DNA of 64,000 bases. Origin: Paenibacillus_S vulneris. Its GTDB lineage: Bacteria; Bacillota; Bacilli; Paenibacillales; NBRC-103111. The DNA lies in assembly GCF_039543185.1 (NCBI RefSeq), contig NZ_BAABJG010000027.1, positions 1 to 64,000 of the forward strand, written 5' to 3'. The position numbers and the translations under genes are program-made. This document shows, piece by piece, positions 24,219 to 33,322 of the stretch (position 1 is the stretch's first letter; each line of letters begins with the position of its first letter). The notes under the pieces were generated by a model. The model saw nothing but the letters and a program-made list of their open reading frames with translations, searched no databases and was not told the origin of the DNA.

Positions 24219-25595
24219 ATGAATACGGATGTAAAGCAGCAAGGGGACTCGCTGATACGTATCCTGATGTTTACGGTCATGCTGTCCTCGATGAGCGCTC
24301 TCATGTTTAACATTGTCCTGCCGGAAATGAGTCAGGAGTTTCAGCTTTCCATCGCTCAGGTTAGCTGGATTTCATCGGCCTATACGTTGATTTATGCCGT
24401 AGGAACGGTAACCTATGGGAAGCTGGCCGATCAATATAGGCTGAAAAGCGTCATCACCTTCGGGCTCGTCTTGTTCGGAGTCGGCTCATTGATCGGTCTG
24501 TGCTCCCAAACCTTCGTCATGGCGTTAATCGGAAGATGTATTCAGTCTGCTGGCGCGGCCGCTATTCCTGCAACGGCAATGCTGATTCCCGTACGTTATT
24601 TTGCCCCTGAACGGAGAGGGATGGCTCTGGGGATGACGGCTACGGGGTTAGCGCTCGGCAGCGCTATTGGACCGGTCGTATCCTCGCTTATTGTGAGCGT
24701 TGCCCATTGGAGGTGGCTATTTGCCGTGCCGCTGCTCATTCTGATCACACTTCCTTTCTATCGCAAGCATCTGGGGGACGAACGGGGGACACCAGCTCCT
24801 TTCGATTGGATAGGCGGCCTAACCTTAGCGCTTACCGTAGTGCTGCTTTTAATCAGTGTTACCAATGGGGGATGGTGGTTTGCGTTAGGCGGCTTGATCG
24901 CAGCGGCAGGCTTTATATGGCGAATCCACACGGCAGCCGTACCGTTCGTTCAACCGGGGTTGTTCCGGCATCAGCCGTATGCTTCAGGGGTTGTACTGGC
25001 ATTTATCATCAATGGCATCGGGATGTCCCTGTACTTTATTACCCCATTGCTGCTGTCACAAGTCCATCAGCTGTCTCCTCAGTGGATCGGCATGGCGATG
25101 GTCCCGGCAGCCGTTGCATCCGCTATCTTGGGCCGCAAAGGCGGAAAGCTGGCAGATGCCAGAGGCAATGCCTTTCTTTTCAACACGGCATCCTTGCTTC
25201 TTATAGCATGCTTCCTGCTGCTCTCAGCCTTCTCAGGGATCTCCCCGCTATGGGTGTCAGCCATTCTGATCCTCGGAAATGTTGGCCAGTCCTATATGAT
25301 GATTACGATGTCCAACACCATCTCCAGAACTTTGGAGCCGAAGCAAACGGGAGTCGGCATGGGGATGTTCTCGATGCTGAACTTCATTTCCCAAGCGATT
25401 GGAACAGGGGTGTACAGCACCATATTGGATATCCGGACTATACACTCCTGGAATCCGTTGAATCTCACTCCCGGAGGCGCCATATTCAGCAATATCTATC
25501 TCGTCCTCGGCGGGTTGCATGTGCTTATTTTCATGGCTTACTATTTTCAATATAGCGCTTCCCGTACCAGAGCAGAGGTAAGAAAACAAGGGTGA
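24219..25595 (+). CDS. 14-TM MFS drug:H+ antiporter (Tet(L)/QacA type)
   Basis: 458 aa with about 14 hydrophobic segments. SWISSAYTLIYAVGTVTYGKLADQ-like and RCIQSAGAAAIPATAML-like stretches parallel those of Tet(K)/Tet(L) exporters, which have the same length; GMTATGLALGSAIGPV is the TM5 antiporter motif. It acts in the plasma membrane to expel a toxic compound. Tetracycline is not proven: overall identity to Tet(L) looks modest. SD TGGAGGGG precedes the ATG. It is controlled by the preceding TetR gene through a shared operator. Confidence 0.88.
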   Translation: MNTDVKQQGDSLIRILMFTVMLSSMSALMFNIVLPEMSQEFQLSIAQVSWISSAYTLIYAVGTVTYGKLADQYRLKSVITFGLVLFGVGSLIGLCSQTFVMALIGRCIQSAGAAAIPATAMLIPVRYFAPERRGMALGMTATGLALGSAIGPVVSSLIVSVAHWRWLFAVPLLILITLPFYRKHLGDERGTPAPFDWIGGLTLALTVVLLLISVTNGGWWFALGGLIAAAGFIWRIHTAAVPFVQPGLFRHQPYASGVVLAFIINGIGMSLYFITPLLLSQVHQLSPQWIGMAMVPAAVASAILGRKGGKLADARGNAFLFNTASLLLIACFLLLSAFSGISPLWVSAILILGNVGQSYMMITMSNTISRTLEPKQTGVGMGMFSMLNFISQAIGTGVYSTILDIRTIHSWNPLNLTPGGAIFSNIYLVLGGLHVLIFMAYYFQYSASRTRAEVRKQG

Positions 25596-25632
25596 GTGCG
25601 GTATCGCGGCTTATAGCAGATGGGGCTGGAAA

Positions 25633-25678
25633 AAAGGGTTCGCTGAGTCTTAAGGAAAGACTTTGCGGGCCTCTTTTT
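25633..25678 (+). terminator. Terminator after the MFS gene
   Basis: Nested arms GGGTTCGC/GCGGGCCTC and AGTCTT/AAGACT are followed by TTTTTC. Confidence 0.65.
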
Positions 25679-25759
25679 CATTTCCAATATTTACATCGAA
25701 TGTTATGATGAAAGTGCGGGTTTTCATAAGCTGAGTCTTTTTATCCAAGGAGTGATGGT

Positions 25760-26530
25760 TTGCCGTTTACATTTGCTCACCCATTGTATTCGTTGCCTAT
25801 TAAATACATCAGGCCCCGATATTTTAGTTTAATAGGACTTATTCTCGGAAGCATGTCTCCGGATTATGAGTATTTTATTGCGCTGGAGCCATATCAAACG
25901 ATAGGCCATACCCATAAGGGACTTTTATTGCAGGCGCTTCCCATAAGTGTAATCTTATTAATCCTGCTTCACCTGATAATGAAACCTTTAGCAGCCCATC
26001 TGCCTTCTGTGTTTCATCTAGATGTCAGAGCGAGCCATCTCATCCGACACTTTGATTTTCGAAATGTGAAGAATTGGATTGTACTTTTCGTTTCCGTTGC
26101 ACTTGGCTTCTATAGTCACATTTTTGTGGACGCGTTCACACATCAATCTGGTTATTTTGTTATGAGGTATCCTGTTCTTCAAAAAACGTATGGATCCGTC
26201 CCGTTATATAAGCTGCTTCAATACGTTCTCTCTCTCATCGGTTTGGCGGCCCAGGGCTTTCTAATAGTAGTGCTGCTAATCAAAACCCCGAATACTGCAA
26301 AAAACTTTAGAAAAATAGACTCGAAGAGAAAGCTATATTATTGGCTAGTCGTATTGATTACAGGGATAGCTGTCGTCATCGCAAAACTGCTGTTTACTTC
26401 AAGTACCAATGTTGCAGGAATTCTTGTCGTCTCATCATTATCAGGATTTTTCATAGGGCTGATTGCAGCGAGTGTTATTTTCGGGGGGAATATGATAAGG
26501 GATAATACCGCGGCTTTATTCTTATCATGA
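25760..26530 (+). CDS. DUF4184 family membrane protein
   Basis: 256 aa. It begins MPFTFAHPLYSLPIKYIRPRYFS and has LILGSMSPDYEYF, the conserved opening of DUF4184 proteins. About six hydrophobic segments follow, with HIFVDAFTHQSGYFV in the middle; the conserved His/Asp residues resemble those of the YdjM-like membrane metal-hydrolase group. No biochemical role is established. The start is a TTG with AAGGAG 7 nt upstream. It stands alone, and its end overlaps the region of the broken gene after it. Confidence 0.85.
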   Translation: MPFTFAHPLYSLPIKYIRPRYFSLIGLILGSMSPDYEYFIALEPYQTIGHTHKGLLLQALPISVILLILLHLIMKPLAAHLPSVFHLDVRASHLIRHFDFRNVKNWIVLFVSVALGFYSHIFVDAFTHQSGYFVMRYPVLQKTYGSVPLYKLLQYVLSLIGLAAQGFLIVVLLIKTPNTAKNFRKIDSKRKLYYWLVVLITGIAVVIAKLLFTSSTNVAGILVVSSLSGFFIGLIAASVIFGGNMIRDNTAALFLS

Positions 26531-26547
26531 TCAACGCGGAGGTATGT

Positions 26548-26709
26548 ATGAAGACTATCATTTACATGGTGAGGCATGGTCAATCTCCTAAATTAGCCGA
26601 TTCATTGGGTAAAGAAATACTTGTTTATGAACATCGTAAAGAAATGGTTTATAGAATGGAATTTAGCGAAGAGAAGTTGATAGATATAGAGAGATTGTGG
26701 AAAGTGTAA
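26548..26709 (+). pseudogene. Histidine phosphatase family remnant, internally deleted
   Basis: 53 codons from an ATG with GGAGG upstream. The start MKTIIYMVRHGQSP is the catalytic RHG opening of histidine phosphatases/phosphoglycerate mutase-like proteins. It jumps at once to LGKEILVYEHRKE, which in full-length relatives lies about 60-70 residues later, and then ends early. The second catalytic histidine and most of the fold are missing. An internal deletion plus C-terminal loss is the simplest reading. Confidence 0.7.
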
Positions 26710-26751
26710 TACAGTGAAGGAAGGTGCGAGATTATATTCCAAAAAAGATAT

Positions 26752-27270
26752 GTGAGCAAATTCATGAGGGCACTGCTTTATATATTTATCTTTATTAGAT
26801 CGGAACCTGAGAACCCCGTACATAAGGAAATAATAAGTATAATTTTAGATTGGCTTCATAAAGATATAAAGTTTGACTTTAGAACCATACGTACGCTTGT
26901 TGCTAGATTGAATAAGATTAGGAATGATGCGTGCAGAAATAGAGTGATTGCCGAATTAAACTCATTTTGGGTTAAAACAGGGAATTTTAATATGAATCGG
27001 GTCCAGATTAGTGTTGAGCCAATAATTTATATACTAGAAGAAATATATAAAAAGCTTGAATTGCAGGAATTTGATAAAGTGCGAATAATGGCGAGTTCGG
27101 TACATAACTATCCTTCATTTATTTTAGGAACACACTATTGCAATTCGGAAGAATTCTGGAAGATTCATATAAATTACTATAATAGAGTATTCGATGAGGG
27201 ATTCATGAGTGAATGGGAATCCTTATTCCTGGTTGAGTATCCAAAAATGGTTCATGAAAAGAGAAATTAG
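26752..27270 (+). CDS. Hypothetical protein, family not recognised
   Basis: 172 aa, mostly helical in character, with a hydrophobic stretch at the N-terminus (FMRALLYIFIFI) and aromatic-rich C-terminus (EEFWKIHINYYNRVFDEGF). The start is uncertain: GTG at 26752 or ATG at 26764, neither with a good SD. It is AT-rich compared with flanking genes and follows a broken gene, which suggests acquired DNA. No function is assigned. Confidence 0.6.
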   Translation: MSKFMRALLYIFIFIRSEPENPVHKEIISIILDWLHKDIKFDFRTIRTLVARLNKIRNDACRNRVIAELNSFWVKTGNFNMNRVQISVEPIIYILEEIYKKLELQEFDKVRIMASSVHNYPSFILGTHYCNSEEFWKIHINYYNRVFDEGFMSEWESLFLVEYPKMVHEKRN

Positions 27271-27367
27271 ACTTATTCGAGGAAGTAAGAACATTTCTTC
27301 TTATGCTTTTTAGGGATACGAATACGTGAATGCAGTGAACCCAACTAAATAAAGGCAGTGATATTCA

Positions 27368-27901
27368 TTGATAGAATCTATCGACTCATTAATAAGTCTA
27401 AACGGTTTAATCTGGATGTCCTTGGTTATGTTCGTCATACACGACTTGGAGGAAATTATTTGGGTGGAGCCGGTTATCAAGAAGCATAGGAAAACCATAT
27501 TAAGTCGGTTACCTAACGGGTTAAAAACAAAAGCAGAACCAATGCTGGATATAACCAGCAGCCAGTTTGCCGTTGCTGTATGGATTGAATTTATTCCTTT
27601 AACGTTCGTAACCTATTTGGCAGCAGAGCGCGGCGAGTATTTGGGGTATTTGGCTTTTATCACGATATTTTTTATTCATGTATTTACACATCTGGGGCAA
27701 TCCCTGCTGCTTAGGATTTACACTCCGGGGGTCGTTAGTGCAGTGCTGGTTGTTCTTCCATTTACAAGCTATGTGCTGTATCGAATGACGAATGAATCGC
27801 TGGTAAGCTGGAATGAAGTGTTTTTGAGCATACCGTTTGGTTTCATCCTTATTCCCATTGTTCTGGCGGGACACAAAATTGGCAAGAAGCTGGTTGCTTA
27901 G
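27368..27901 (+). CDS. HXXEE domain membrane protein
   Basis: 177 aa with four to five hydrophobic segments. FVIHDLEEIIW at the end of the first segment is the HxxEE signature naming the family, and HVFTHLGQSLLL in a later segment supplies the conserved second histidine pair. The role is unknown; a membrane-embedded metal site has been suggested by the motif. TTG start. The gene is isolated, with no clear operon partner. Confidence 0.8.
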   Translation: MIESIDSLISLNGLIWMSLVMFVIHDLEEIIWVEPVIKKHRKTILSRLPNGLKTKAEPMLDITSSQFAVAVWIEFIPLTFVTYLAAERGEYLGYLAFITIFFIHVFTHLGQSLLLRIYTPGVVSAVLVVLPFTSYVLYRMTNESLVSWNEVFLSIPFGFILIPIVLAGHKIGKKLVA

Positions 27902-28013
27902 TGAGTAGGGAGGAAGTTTTTTTAGGTTTTGATCAAGAAGTAACGTGCAGCCTGCTTTGCTTTAAACTGTCTTGCTAAAACTAAAAGTTATTTTGTATTG
28001 GAGTGTTTTACAA

Positions 28014-28937
28014 ATGAAAAAAATTCAAAGAACAAAAACGATAGAGGGTACGTCGATCCCTGGGATTATTCATAATGGGGGTCATTATTTTTATATCAAC
28101 GTGGATATCTATGAGGATGGGATGACGAATTGCTGGGAGCTTGTCGATTTAAAAGGATTGGAAAGCAAAATAAATTCGAATTGGTTAACTCCCGTCGTTC
28201 CAATCGGTGATACGATTTCCATTCACGGTCTTGGGTCATACAGAATCGACGAAGCGAACTGGAAGTTTAACAAAAAGAGCTATTACAAACATATCAAAGA
28301 GACCATAAAAGTACTTAATCCGGAGTTTGTTAATATCTACGAAATTTCAAATCGGGAGAAGACATTATCCGAGACGAGAAGAATCGTTCATTCTCCTAGA
28401 GCGACGGATTTTTATGTAGAGAATGAAATGTTTTATCAAACCGCTGAGGGAAATGGCTTTTTCATTTTTATGAAATATGAGGGGAAGCATTATTTAGTTA
28501 ATTTGATTGCATATAAGAACGGGCTAGTTGTCATCTACCATTTGCCGAACGAAGTGCAATATCGAGTGAAAGAAATAGGGCCGTTATTTGAAAATGGAAC
28601 TTTTTTCACTACTTACGATAACCCCATACCGATTACTTTATCGGATCTAGGCGAAGTTATTTTATCCAAACCGTTATATGCCGCAAATATTGAAGAAAAG
28701 TATAAGGAGCTTATGGATATTTACAAAAAGCTGAACGGAGAAAAATCATCGTTAGAAGCTTGTAGAGAGGCTTATTATTCCTATTTAGAAAATCCGAGCG
28801 AGTTCTACAGAGAAAACTTAAGAAAGAAATATGAACTTGTACCTGAACACGAAAGAAGATACTTGGGTGATATGGATAGCAAGGATTCGGATTATCGAAG
28901 GATATTATATAGGCCCAACGTGAAACGAGAGGTTTAA
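28014..28937 (+). CDS. Hypothetical protein (GIIHNGGHYFYINVD-type)
   Basis: 307 aa from the ATG with GGAG 10 nt upstream; an earlier in-frame ATG at 27972 has no SD. The N-terminal ~100 residues form a beta-rich domain opening GIIHNGGHYFYINVDIYEDG and containing NCWELVDL. A similar region (YEGKHYLVNLIAYKNGLV, ~155-175) suggests a second copy of the fold. A helical, charged C-terminus follows. It may belong to a DUF found in Bacillales, but the name is not certain. No catalytic residues are evident. It is followed 15 bp later by the next unknown gene, so the two probably form an operon. Confidence 0.65.
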   Translation: MKKIQRTKTIEGTSIPGIIHNGGHYFYINVDIYEDGMTNCWELVDLKGLESKINSNWLTPVVPIGDTISIHGLGSYRIDEANWKFNKKSYYKHIKETIKVLNPEFVNIYEISNREKTLSETRRIVHSPRATDFYVENEMFYQTAEGNGFFIFMKYEGKHYLVNLIAYKNGLVVIYHLPNEVQYRVKEIGPLFENGTFFTTYDNPIPITLSDLGEVILSKPLYAANIEEKYKELMDIYKKLNGEKSSLEACREAYYSYLENPSEFYRENLRKKYELVPEHERRYLGDMDSKDSDYRRILYRPNVKREV

Positions 28938-28952
28938 AGCAGGGGGATAACC

Positions 28953-29546
28953 GTGTATGCTGTCGGGTTCGATCCAGGGGAAGCATGGATAAAATATGGG
29001 GAGGTTCCTACAACCATGACAATGAATCTAAGAATAATTAACGAAAATACCGAGGAAGGATTTCAGGATCTTGAATTTAGTATTGTCGATTACAAAAAAG
29101 ATGAACATTCGAATCATATTATTAAAGCATTAGGTATTTGTAATAACGAAGTGGTCGGATTTGAAGTGTTATTTAAGCCGGATATGTTACCGGGAGTCGT
29201 TCATGGCGAACTGGATAGAAATGCATTTTGTCCCGGCGGGATTCAAATAAGATCGATAGGAATGGAATCCGATGTCTTTATTGAGAAGCTGTCAGGGTTA
29301 TACGAGCTGGCAAACGATAAAAAGCAAATGAAAGATACCATTATATTGACCAGCTTCGCCTTGCAGGGAGATCCACGAGCTTTTGCTAACGAGTATTTAA
29401 AGTTTAAGGTCTTTTACGATGATCAGGATGAGTTAGGATTATATTCTGAACTTTACATCAATATCAATTTACAGACAAGAATGTTGGAGTTGAACGAAAA
29501 GGATACGGGATATAGGGGAAATCTATTGAAAGCATTTAGTAAGTGA
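28953..29546 (+). CDS. Hypothetical protein, family not recognised
   Basis: 197 aa, acidic and beta-rich, with GVVHGELDRNAFCPGGIQIR in the middle. GTG start with AGGGGG 6 nt upstream. It lies 15 bp after the previous gene in the same AT-rich block. The composition resembles cytosolic immunity-type proteins, but no family match can be named and no toxin gene is nearby. Confidence 0.6.
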   Translation: MYAVGFDPGEAWIKYGEVPTTMTMNLRIINENTEEGFQDLEFSIVDYKKDEHSNHIIKALGICNNEVVGFEVLFKPDMLPGVVHGELDRNAFCPGGIQIRSIGMESDVFIEKLSGLYELANDKKQMKDTIILTSFALQGDPRAFANEYLKFKVFYDDQDELGLYSELYININLQTRMLELNEKDTGYRGNLLKAFSK

Positions 29547-29598
29547 TTCGACCGCCATTGATGGCTCATTTGGAGATACAACAGAGGGGATCATTGAA

Positions 29599-30732
29599 AT
29601 GGGACTCGACTATAGTTATGTGCTTGTAATTAATAAATATAAAAAAGATGAGTTAATCAATTTTGTAAAAGAGAATGGGGAAGTTAACGGATCAGACTGC
29701 TTCTGCATGAATTTCGAAGTGGATTCCTTTATTCTGAAATATTTAGAAGGTGGGTATGATTGGAAGCCGCATTATGATAAAGAGGAAATTCATCAGCACT
29801 TGACTTCTGACAATAAAGCCAAAATAGGATGCATCTACTATACGGAAGTGAAAGCTATTAATCCTGAGGAACTCATTGTTAGTTTCACTGCTGCTACATC
29901 TGACATGAGTCGGCTGTTCCAAGACTCAATAGCTGTGAAGAAATGGTTCATTGCATTAAGTAAAAAAGTTAACTCCATTATTACATACGTAGATTTGGAA
30001 GCTGAAGGGCACAGGATAATTTATTTGAACGGAAACGAAACTTTTTTAGAGTTTAAAGGTGAAGGATTCTTTTGTGTTAAAAAGAACAGTTTTCTTGGTA
30101 TTATGGACGAATTTGGTAATCATCTGCCCTATATTCTAACTTCATATTATGAGACAAATTATAAGTTCGAAGAAAAATATTCAATTGTAGTTCAGAAAGA
30201 TAATATTGACAAATTACGAAGCTATATTGAAAGAAATGGCTACTTTGATCATGGCCAAGTGGTTTTATATTTTGATTTAGACTCAACCCTATTCAAGTAT
30301 CTGGAAGATGGACATGGAGAACAAGAATATGGAATACCCCAAGGTATTATACCACAATTTAGAAAAGATAATGTTTATAAACAGATTGGAACAAATAATA
30401 AAGTAAAGTTAGGGAAAATTGACTATCGGGAAGAAGACATAAAAGGAGATAAAGAAAATCTAGTAGTTAGTTTTATTCCTATGAAGTGGAAAGTTAATCA
30501 ATTATTCTCTGAGTCACTATCCATTCGTAATTGGTTTATAGAACTAAGTAAGGAAGCTTCGGTTAAAATGACATTTCAGAGCATATGGAATCAGGGATAT
30601 GGTCATAGAATCATTTACTATCAAGGGGAACAAACAAATGTTGAGTTCACCGGACATTATGACCTTGAAATAAGTATTTTTACTAATATCTATCGCGTAT
30701 TCTCAATGTATTTAATGCATTTTGAAGAATAA
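29599..30732 (+). CDS. Hypothetical protein with internal duplication
   Basis: 377 aa. Residues ~1-160 and ~188-370 are two copies of one domain. Matching blocks include YSYVLVINKYKKDELINFV and YSIVVQKDNIDKLRSYI, VDSFILKYLEGG and LDSTLFKYLEDG, AVKKWFIALSKKV and SIRNWFIELSKEA, and GHRIIYLNGNETFLEF and GHRIIYYQGEQTNVEF. The family is not recognised. SD GAGGGG lies 9 nt before the ATG. Very AT-rich. It may be co-transcribed with the preceding genes. Confidence 0.65.
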   Translation: MGLDYSYVLVINKYKKDELINFVKENGEVNGSDCFCMNFEVDSFILKYLEGGYDWKPHYDKEEIHQHLTSDNKAKIGCIYYTEVKAINPEELIVSFTAATSDMSRLFQDSIAVKKWFIALSKKVNSIITYVDLEAEGHRIIYLNGNETFLEFKGEGFFCVKKNSFLGIMDEFGNHLPYILTSYYETNYKFEEKYSIVVQKDNIDKLRSYIERNGYFDHGQVVLYFDLDSTLFKYLEDGHGEQEYGIPQGIIPQFRKDNVYKQIGTNNKVKLGKIDYREEDIKGDKENLVVSFIPMKWKVNQLFSESLSIRNWFIELSKEASVKMTFQSIWNQGYGHRIIYYQGEQTNVEFTGHYDLEISIFTNIYRVFSMYLMHFEE

Positions 30733-30774
30733 ACGACTTTGGTGTGGCGCTCAATTCTTTAGGAGTTGATAATT

Positions 30775-31263
30775 ATGTCGGTCAATATAACACACAAGTT
30801 ATATACCATGTGCATGGTACAAGACGGAACCAAAGTACTATTAATAAATAGGCCCGATAAACAAGGCTTCCCAGGCTATATTGCACCGGGAGGTAAGGTT
30901 GATTTTCCGGAGAGTATTGTGAATGGGGCAATTCGTGAAGTAAGAGAAGAGACTGGATTAATCGTTAAAGACATTATATATAAAGGTATAGATGAATTTT
31001 GTGAACCTAATAAAGGACTAAGATACATGGTGTTTAACTATTTGGCTACTTCATTTGAGGGAGAGTTAATCGACAATCCGCCTGAAGGGGAGCTTTTGTG
31101 GGTAGAAATTGAAGCGGCATTAAACCTGCCCATGCAGAATTGGTTTAAGCGTAGGTTTCCATTGTTTTTTAAGCAGGGTACCTTCGAAATGAGTTTTGTA
31201 TGGGATGAGAAAAACAATGAAACATTAGAAGAGACCATCAGGAGCTATATTGCGGGTGTTTAA
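30775..31263 (+). CDS. Nudix hydrolase (MutT-like)
   Basis: 162 aa from the ATG with AGGAG 9 nt upstream; a TTG 9 bp earlier is possible. The full Nudix box is present: GGKVDFPESIVNGAIREVREETGL fits G-x5-E-x7-REUxEExGU, giving the metal-binding glutamates. The N-terminal VQDGTKVLLINRPDKQGFPGY is typical of 8-oxo-dGTP-type hydrolases. It would hydrolyse a nucleoside diphosphate derivative in the cytoplasm; the exact substrate is unknown. It lies inside the AT-rich accessory block. Confidence 0.9.
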   Translation: MSVNITHKLYTMCMVQDGTKVLLINRPDKQGFPGYIAPGGKVDFPESIVNGAIREVREETGLIVKDIIYKGIDEFCEPNKGLRYMVFNYLATSFEGELIDNPPEGELLWVEIEAALNLPMQNWFKRRFPLFFKQGTFEMSFVWDEKNNETLEETIRSYIAGV

Positions 31264-31347
31264 AAATTCATTTTCTTTAATGACTCCAATTTCATTGAAG
31301 AATTTGCAGATTACTGAAAGTCTTTTAAACAGAAAAGGCAGGAATGT

Positions 31348-32040
31348 ATGGGAAATGAACGTTTAGCATTTGTATGCAAGGCCTGCAAACAAACAGCTGA
31401 AAGATGCTTGCATGATAAAGAGGGCTTTGACATAGTAGCATTTGAAGAGATCATGGAATGGTCAAATTTTTCTCAAGACGTCCCAGACCTTGGTACTAGG
31501 TATTGGGAAAGGAGTTCATTTCCCCCGATAGCTGGCGAGATGAAAAAAGTGCAGGTGCATTTTCCTTTCAACATGTCAGTAGGAGAAAAATTTTGGACTC
31601 TGTTCAGACCTGCTTTATCGAGCTTTAATGGATGGGAAGATCATCCAGATGAGATTGAATCTTCGGCAATGATTAGGTGCAGCTTTGATAGCGTTATTGC
31701 TAAAACAGATGAAAGAGCTTGGATAAATATTAAGGCTGAGGAAGTCATACTTTTAAATTGCATCGATAAAACCTTCAAACAAAGAAATGGAGAGGGATAC
31801 TTAGATTATTTTCATAGTTTTGAAAAACCTTATATGACAAAATATAACGATTGGATTTTATTTCAAGCTAGTGCACAAAGCAATTTAGGAGTGTGGGCAT
31901 TAGTGAAAAGAAAGTTATGCAAGAGTACTATGATCGCGTATGGTGAATGGGAATTTCATTCAAGCAAAGTATATTGCGGGAACCTATTGCTGTCGGAGGA
32001 TGAATTAAACGAGTTAATGGGGCGTTCAGAAATATATTAA
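31348..32040 (+). CDS. Hypothetical protein with N-terminal Cys cluster
   Basis: 230 aa. It begins with FVCKACKQTAERC, a C-x2-C-x6-C pattern that could hold zinc. The rest is an unrecognised mixed fold, rich in Trp and Phe. SD AGGCAGG precedes the ATG. It is the last gene of the AT-rich block. No function is assigned. Confidence 0.6.
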   Translation: MGNERLAFVCKACKQTAERCLHDKEGFDIVAFEEIMEWSNFSQDVPDLGTRYWERSSFPPIAGEMKKVQVHFPFNMSVGEKFWTLFRPALSSFNGWEDHPDEIESSAMIRCSFDSVIAKTDERAWINIKAEEVILLNCIDKTFKQRNGEGYLDYFHSFEKPYMTKYNDWILFQASAQSNLGVWALVKRKLCKSTMIAYGEWEFHSSKVYCGNLLLSEDELNELMGRSEIY

Positions 32041-32112
32041 TACCATCACTTACACTCTGCTTCCTGTTGGAGCTAATAAAATTAAGAGGGAAGCAAAATA
32101 GGGAGATATCGA

Positions 32113-33168
32113 TTGAACCGAATAAAAGTAAAAGTAGGGCTGACCGTTGCCGCGGTCATTGCTATTCTATTAGTGCTTGGGTTGATATTCCCCACCTGGA
32201 CGCCTTCGATTCAAGGAGAACGGAGCATCAGCAGGGTGGAGCAAATCCAAATCAATGGAGCAGGTCATGAAGTCATGATTAGGGGGAAGAATGTTCGCAA
32301 TCCGATCCTTATTTTTGTGCATGGCGGGCCGGGCTGCTCAGAGATTCCGTATGTGAGAAAATACCAGCAGCTTTTGGAAGAGCAATTCACTATAGTGCAT
32401 TACGATCAACGGGGGAGCGGGAAATCGTATCATTTTGGGGAAGATTACACGAAGGTTTCGACCGATGTACTCGTTGATGATTTGTTGGCATTGACCGATT
32501 ATGCTGCTGAGAAGCTTGGACAAAAGAAAGTGCTGCTGATAGGCCATTCGTTTGGAACCTATATCGGGATGAAGGCCGCGGCCAGATCCCCTGAGCGTTT
32601 TTCGGCTTATATTGGCATAGGTCAGGTAGCCGATCAGGTACAGAGCGAGCTGGACGGCTGGGAATTTGTCCTTGAGCAGGCAAAGCGGGCTGGCAACGCG
32701 AAGGATGTCAAGCGCTTGGAGCTTCTGCATGATTCTATAGCCGGAGGGTCGCAGCTGACTCCACGGGGGATGGTTCGCAAATATGGCGGTGCCGCCAGGC
32801 TCATTGACGACAATATGGATTATTATAAAGGTTTCCTTCTACAGCCCGAGTATAATTTGCTGGACGTTATCCGTTTCTTAAGAGGAGTTTCCGAAACGCA
32901 GCAGCCGCTGTTAAAGGAGGAAGCGGCGCATCCTTTGGCAAGCCTGATCACAAGCTTGGAAATCCCCTGCTATTTTGTCATGGGGCGATACGACTATATG
33001 ACTTCTGCCCGAGCGGCCAAATCCTATATGGATACGCTGGAGGCTCCGGAGAAGCATTTTGTGCTGTTTGAGCAATCCGCCCACTATCCGCAGTTCGAGG
33101 AAAAAGAGCATTTCGCCGAATGGTTGAGCCAAACAGCGAGAGAGCTTGGATTACAGAAGGAATCCTAG
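32113..33168 (+). CDS. Membrane-anchored alpha/beta hydrolase (proline iminopeptidase-like)
   Basis: 351 aa. A single N-terminal membrane segment (~9-28) puts the catalytic domain outside the membrane. The domain has the HGGPG oxyanion motif, YDQRGSGKS, the nucleophile elbow GHSFGT, an acid near GRYDYMTSA and a catalytic His in QSAHYPQF. These are peptidase S33-type features. Substrates could be N-terminal prolyl peptides or esters. TTG start with GGGAG 7 nt upstream. It precedes an HxlR regulator gene with its own promoter. Confidence 0.87.
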   Translation: MNRIKVKVGLTVAAVIAILLVLGLIFPTWTPSIQGERSISRVEQIQINGAGHEVMIRGKNVRNPILIFVHGGPGCSEIPYVRKYQQLLEEQFTIVHYDQRGSGKSYHFGEDYTKVSTDVLVDDLLALTDYAAEKLGQKKVLLIGHSFGTYIGMKAAARSPERFSAYIGIGQVADQVQSELDGWEFVLEQAKRAGNAKDVKRLELLHDSIAGGSQLTPRGMVRKYGGAARLIDDNMDYYKGFLLQPEYNLLDVIRFLRGVSETQQPLLKEEAAHPLASLITSLEIPCYFVMGRYDYMTSARAAKSYMDTLEAPEKHFVLFEQSAHYPQFEEKEHFAEWLSQTARELGLQKES

Positions 33169-33223
33169 AATTGCAGAAATTAGAATAAGGAGCATGACTA
33201 GCTGAGCTGCAGGTTCTTTCCCT

Positions 33224-33263
33224 TTGATTTTCAGCAACCAGTCAACTATGCTATGTAACATAG
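33224..33263 (+). promoter_or_regulatory. HxlR promoter and operator
   Basis: TTGATT (33224-33229) and TATGCT (33247-33252) have 17-bp spacing. The palindrome CTATGTAACATAG (33251-33263) overlaps the -10 and probably is the autoregulatory site. Confidence 0.55.
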
Positions 33264-33322
33264 GATTGCTATTAGAGGCTGCCGTATTTTTGAATAAAAG
33301 CTTGTGAAAGGAGCAAGGTATC

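Noticed and set aside
24219..25595. Calling the MFS gene tet(L)
   Set aside because: Length and motifs fit, but overall similarity looks too low to name the substrate.
26548..32040. A complete toxin-antitoxin or phage-defence system in the AT-rich block
   Set aside because: No recognisable toxin, nuclease, helicase, reverse transcriptase or phage gene is present.
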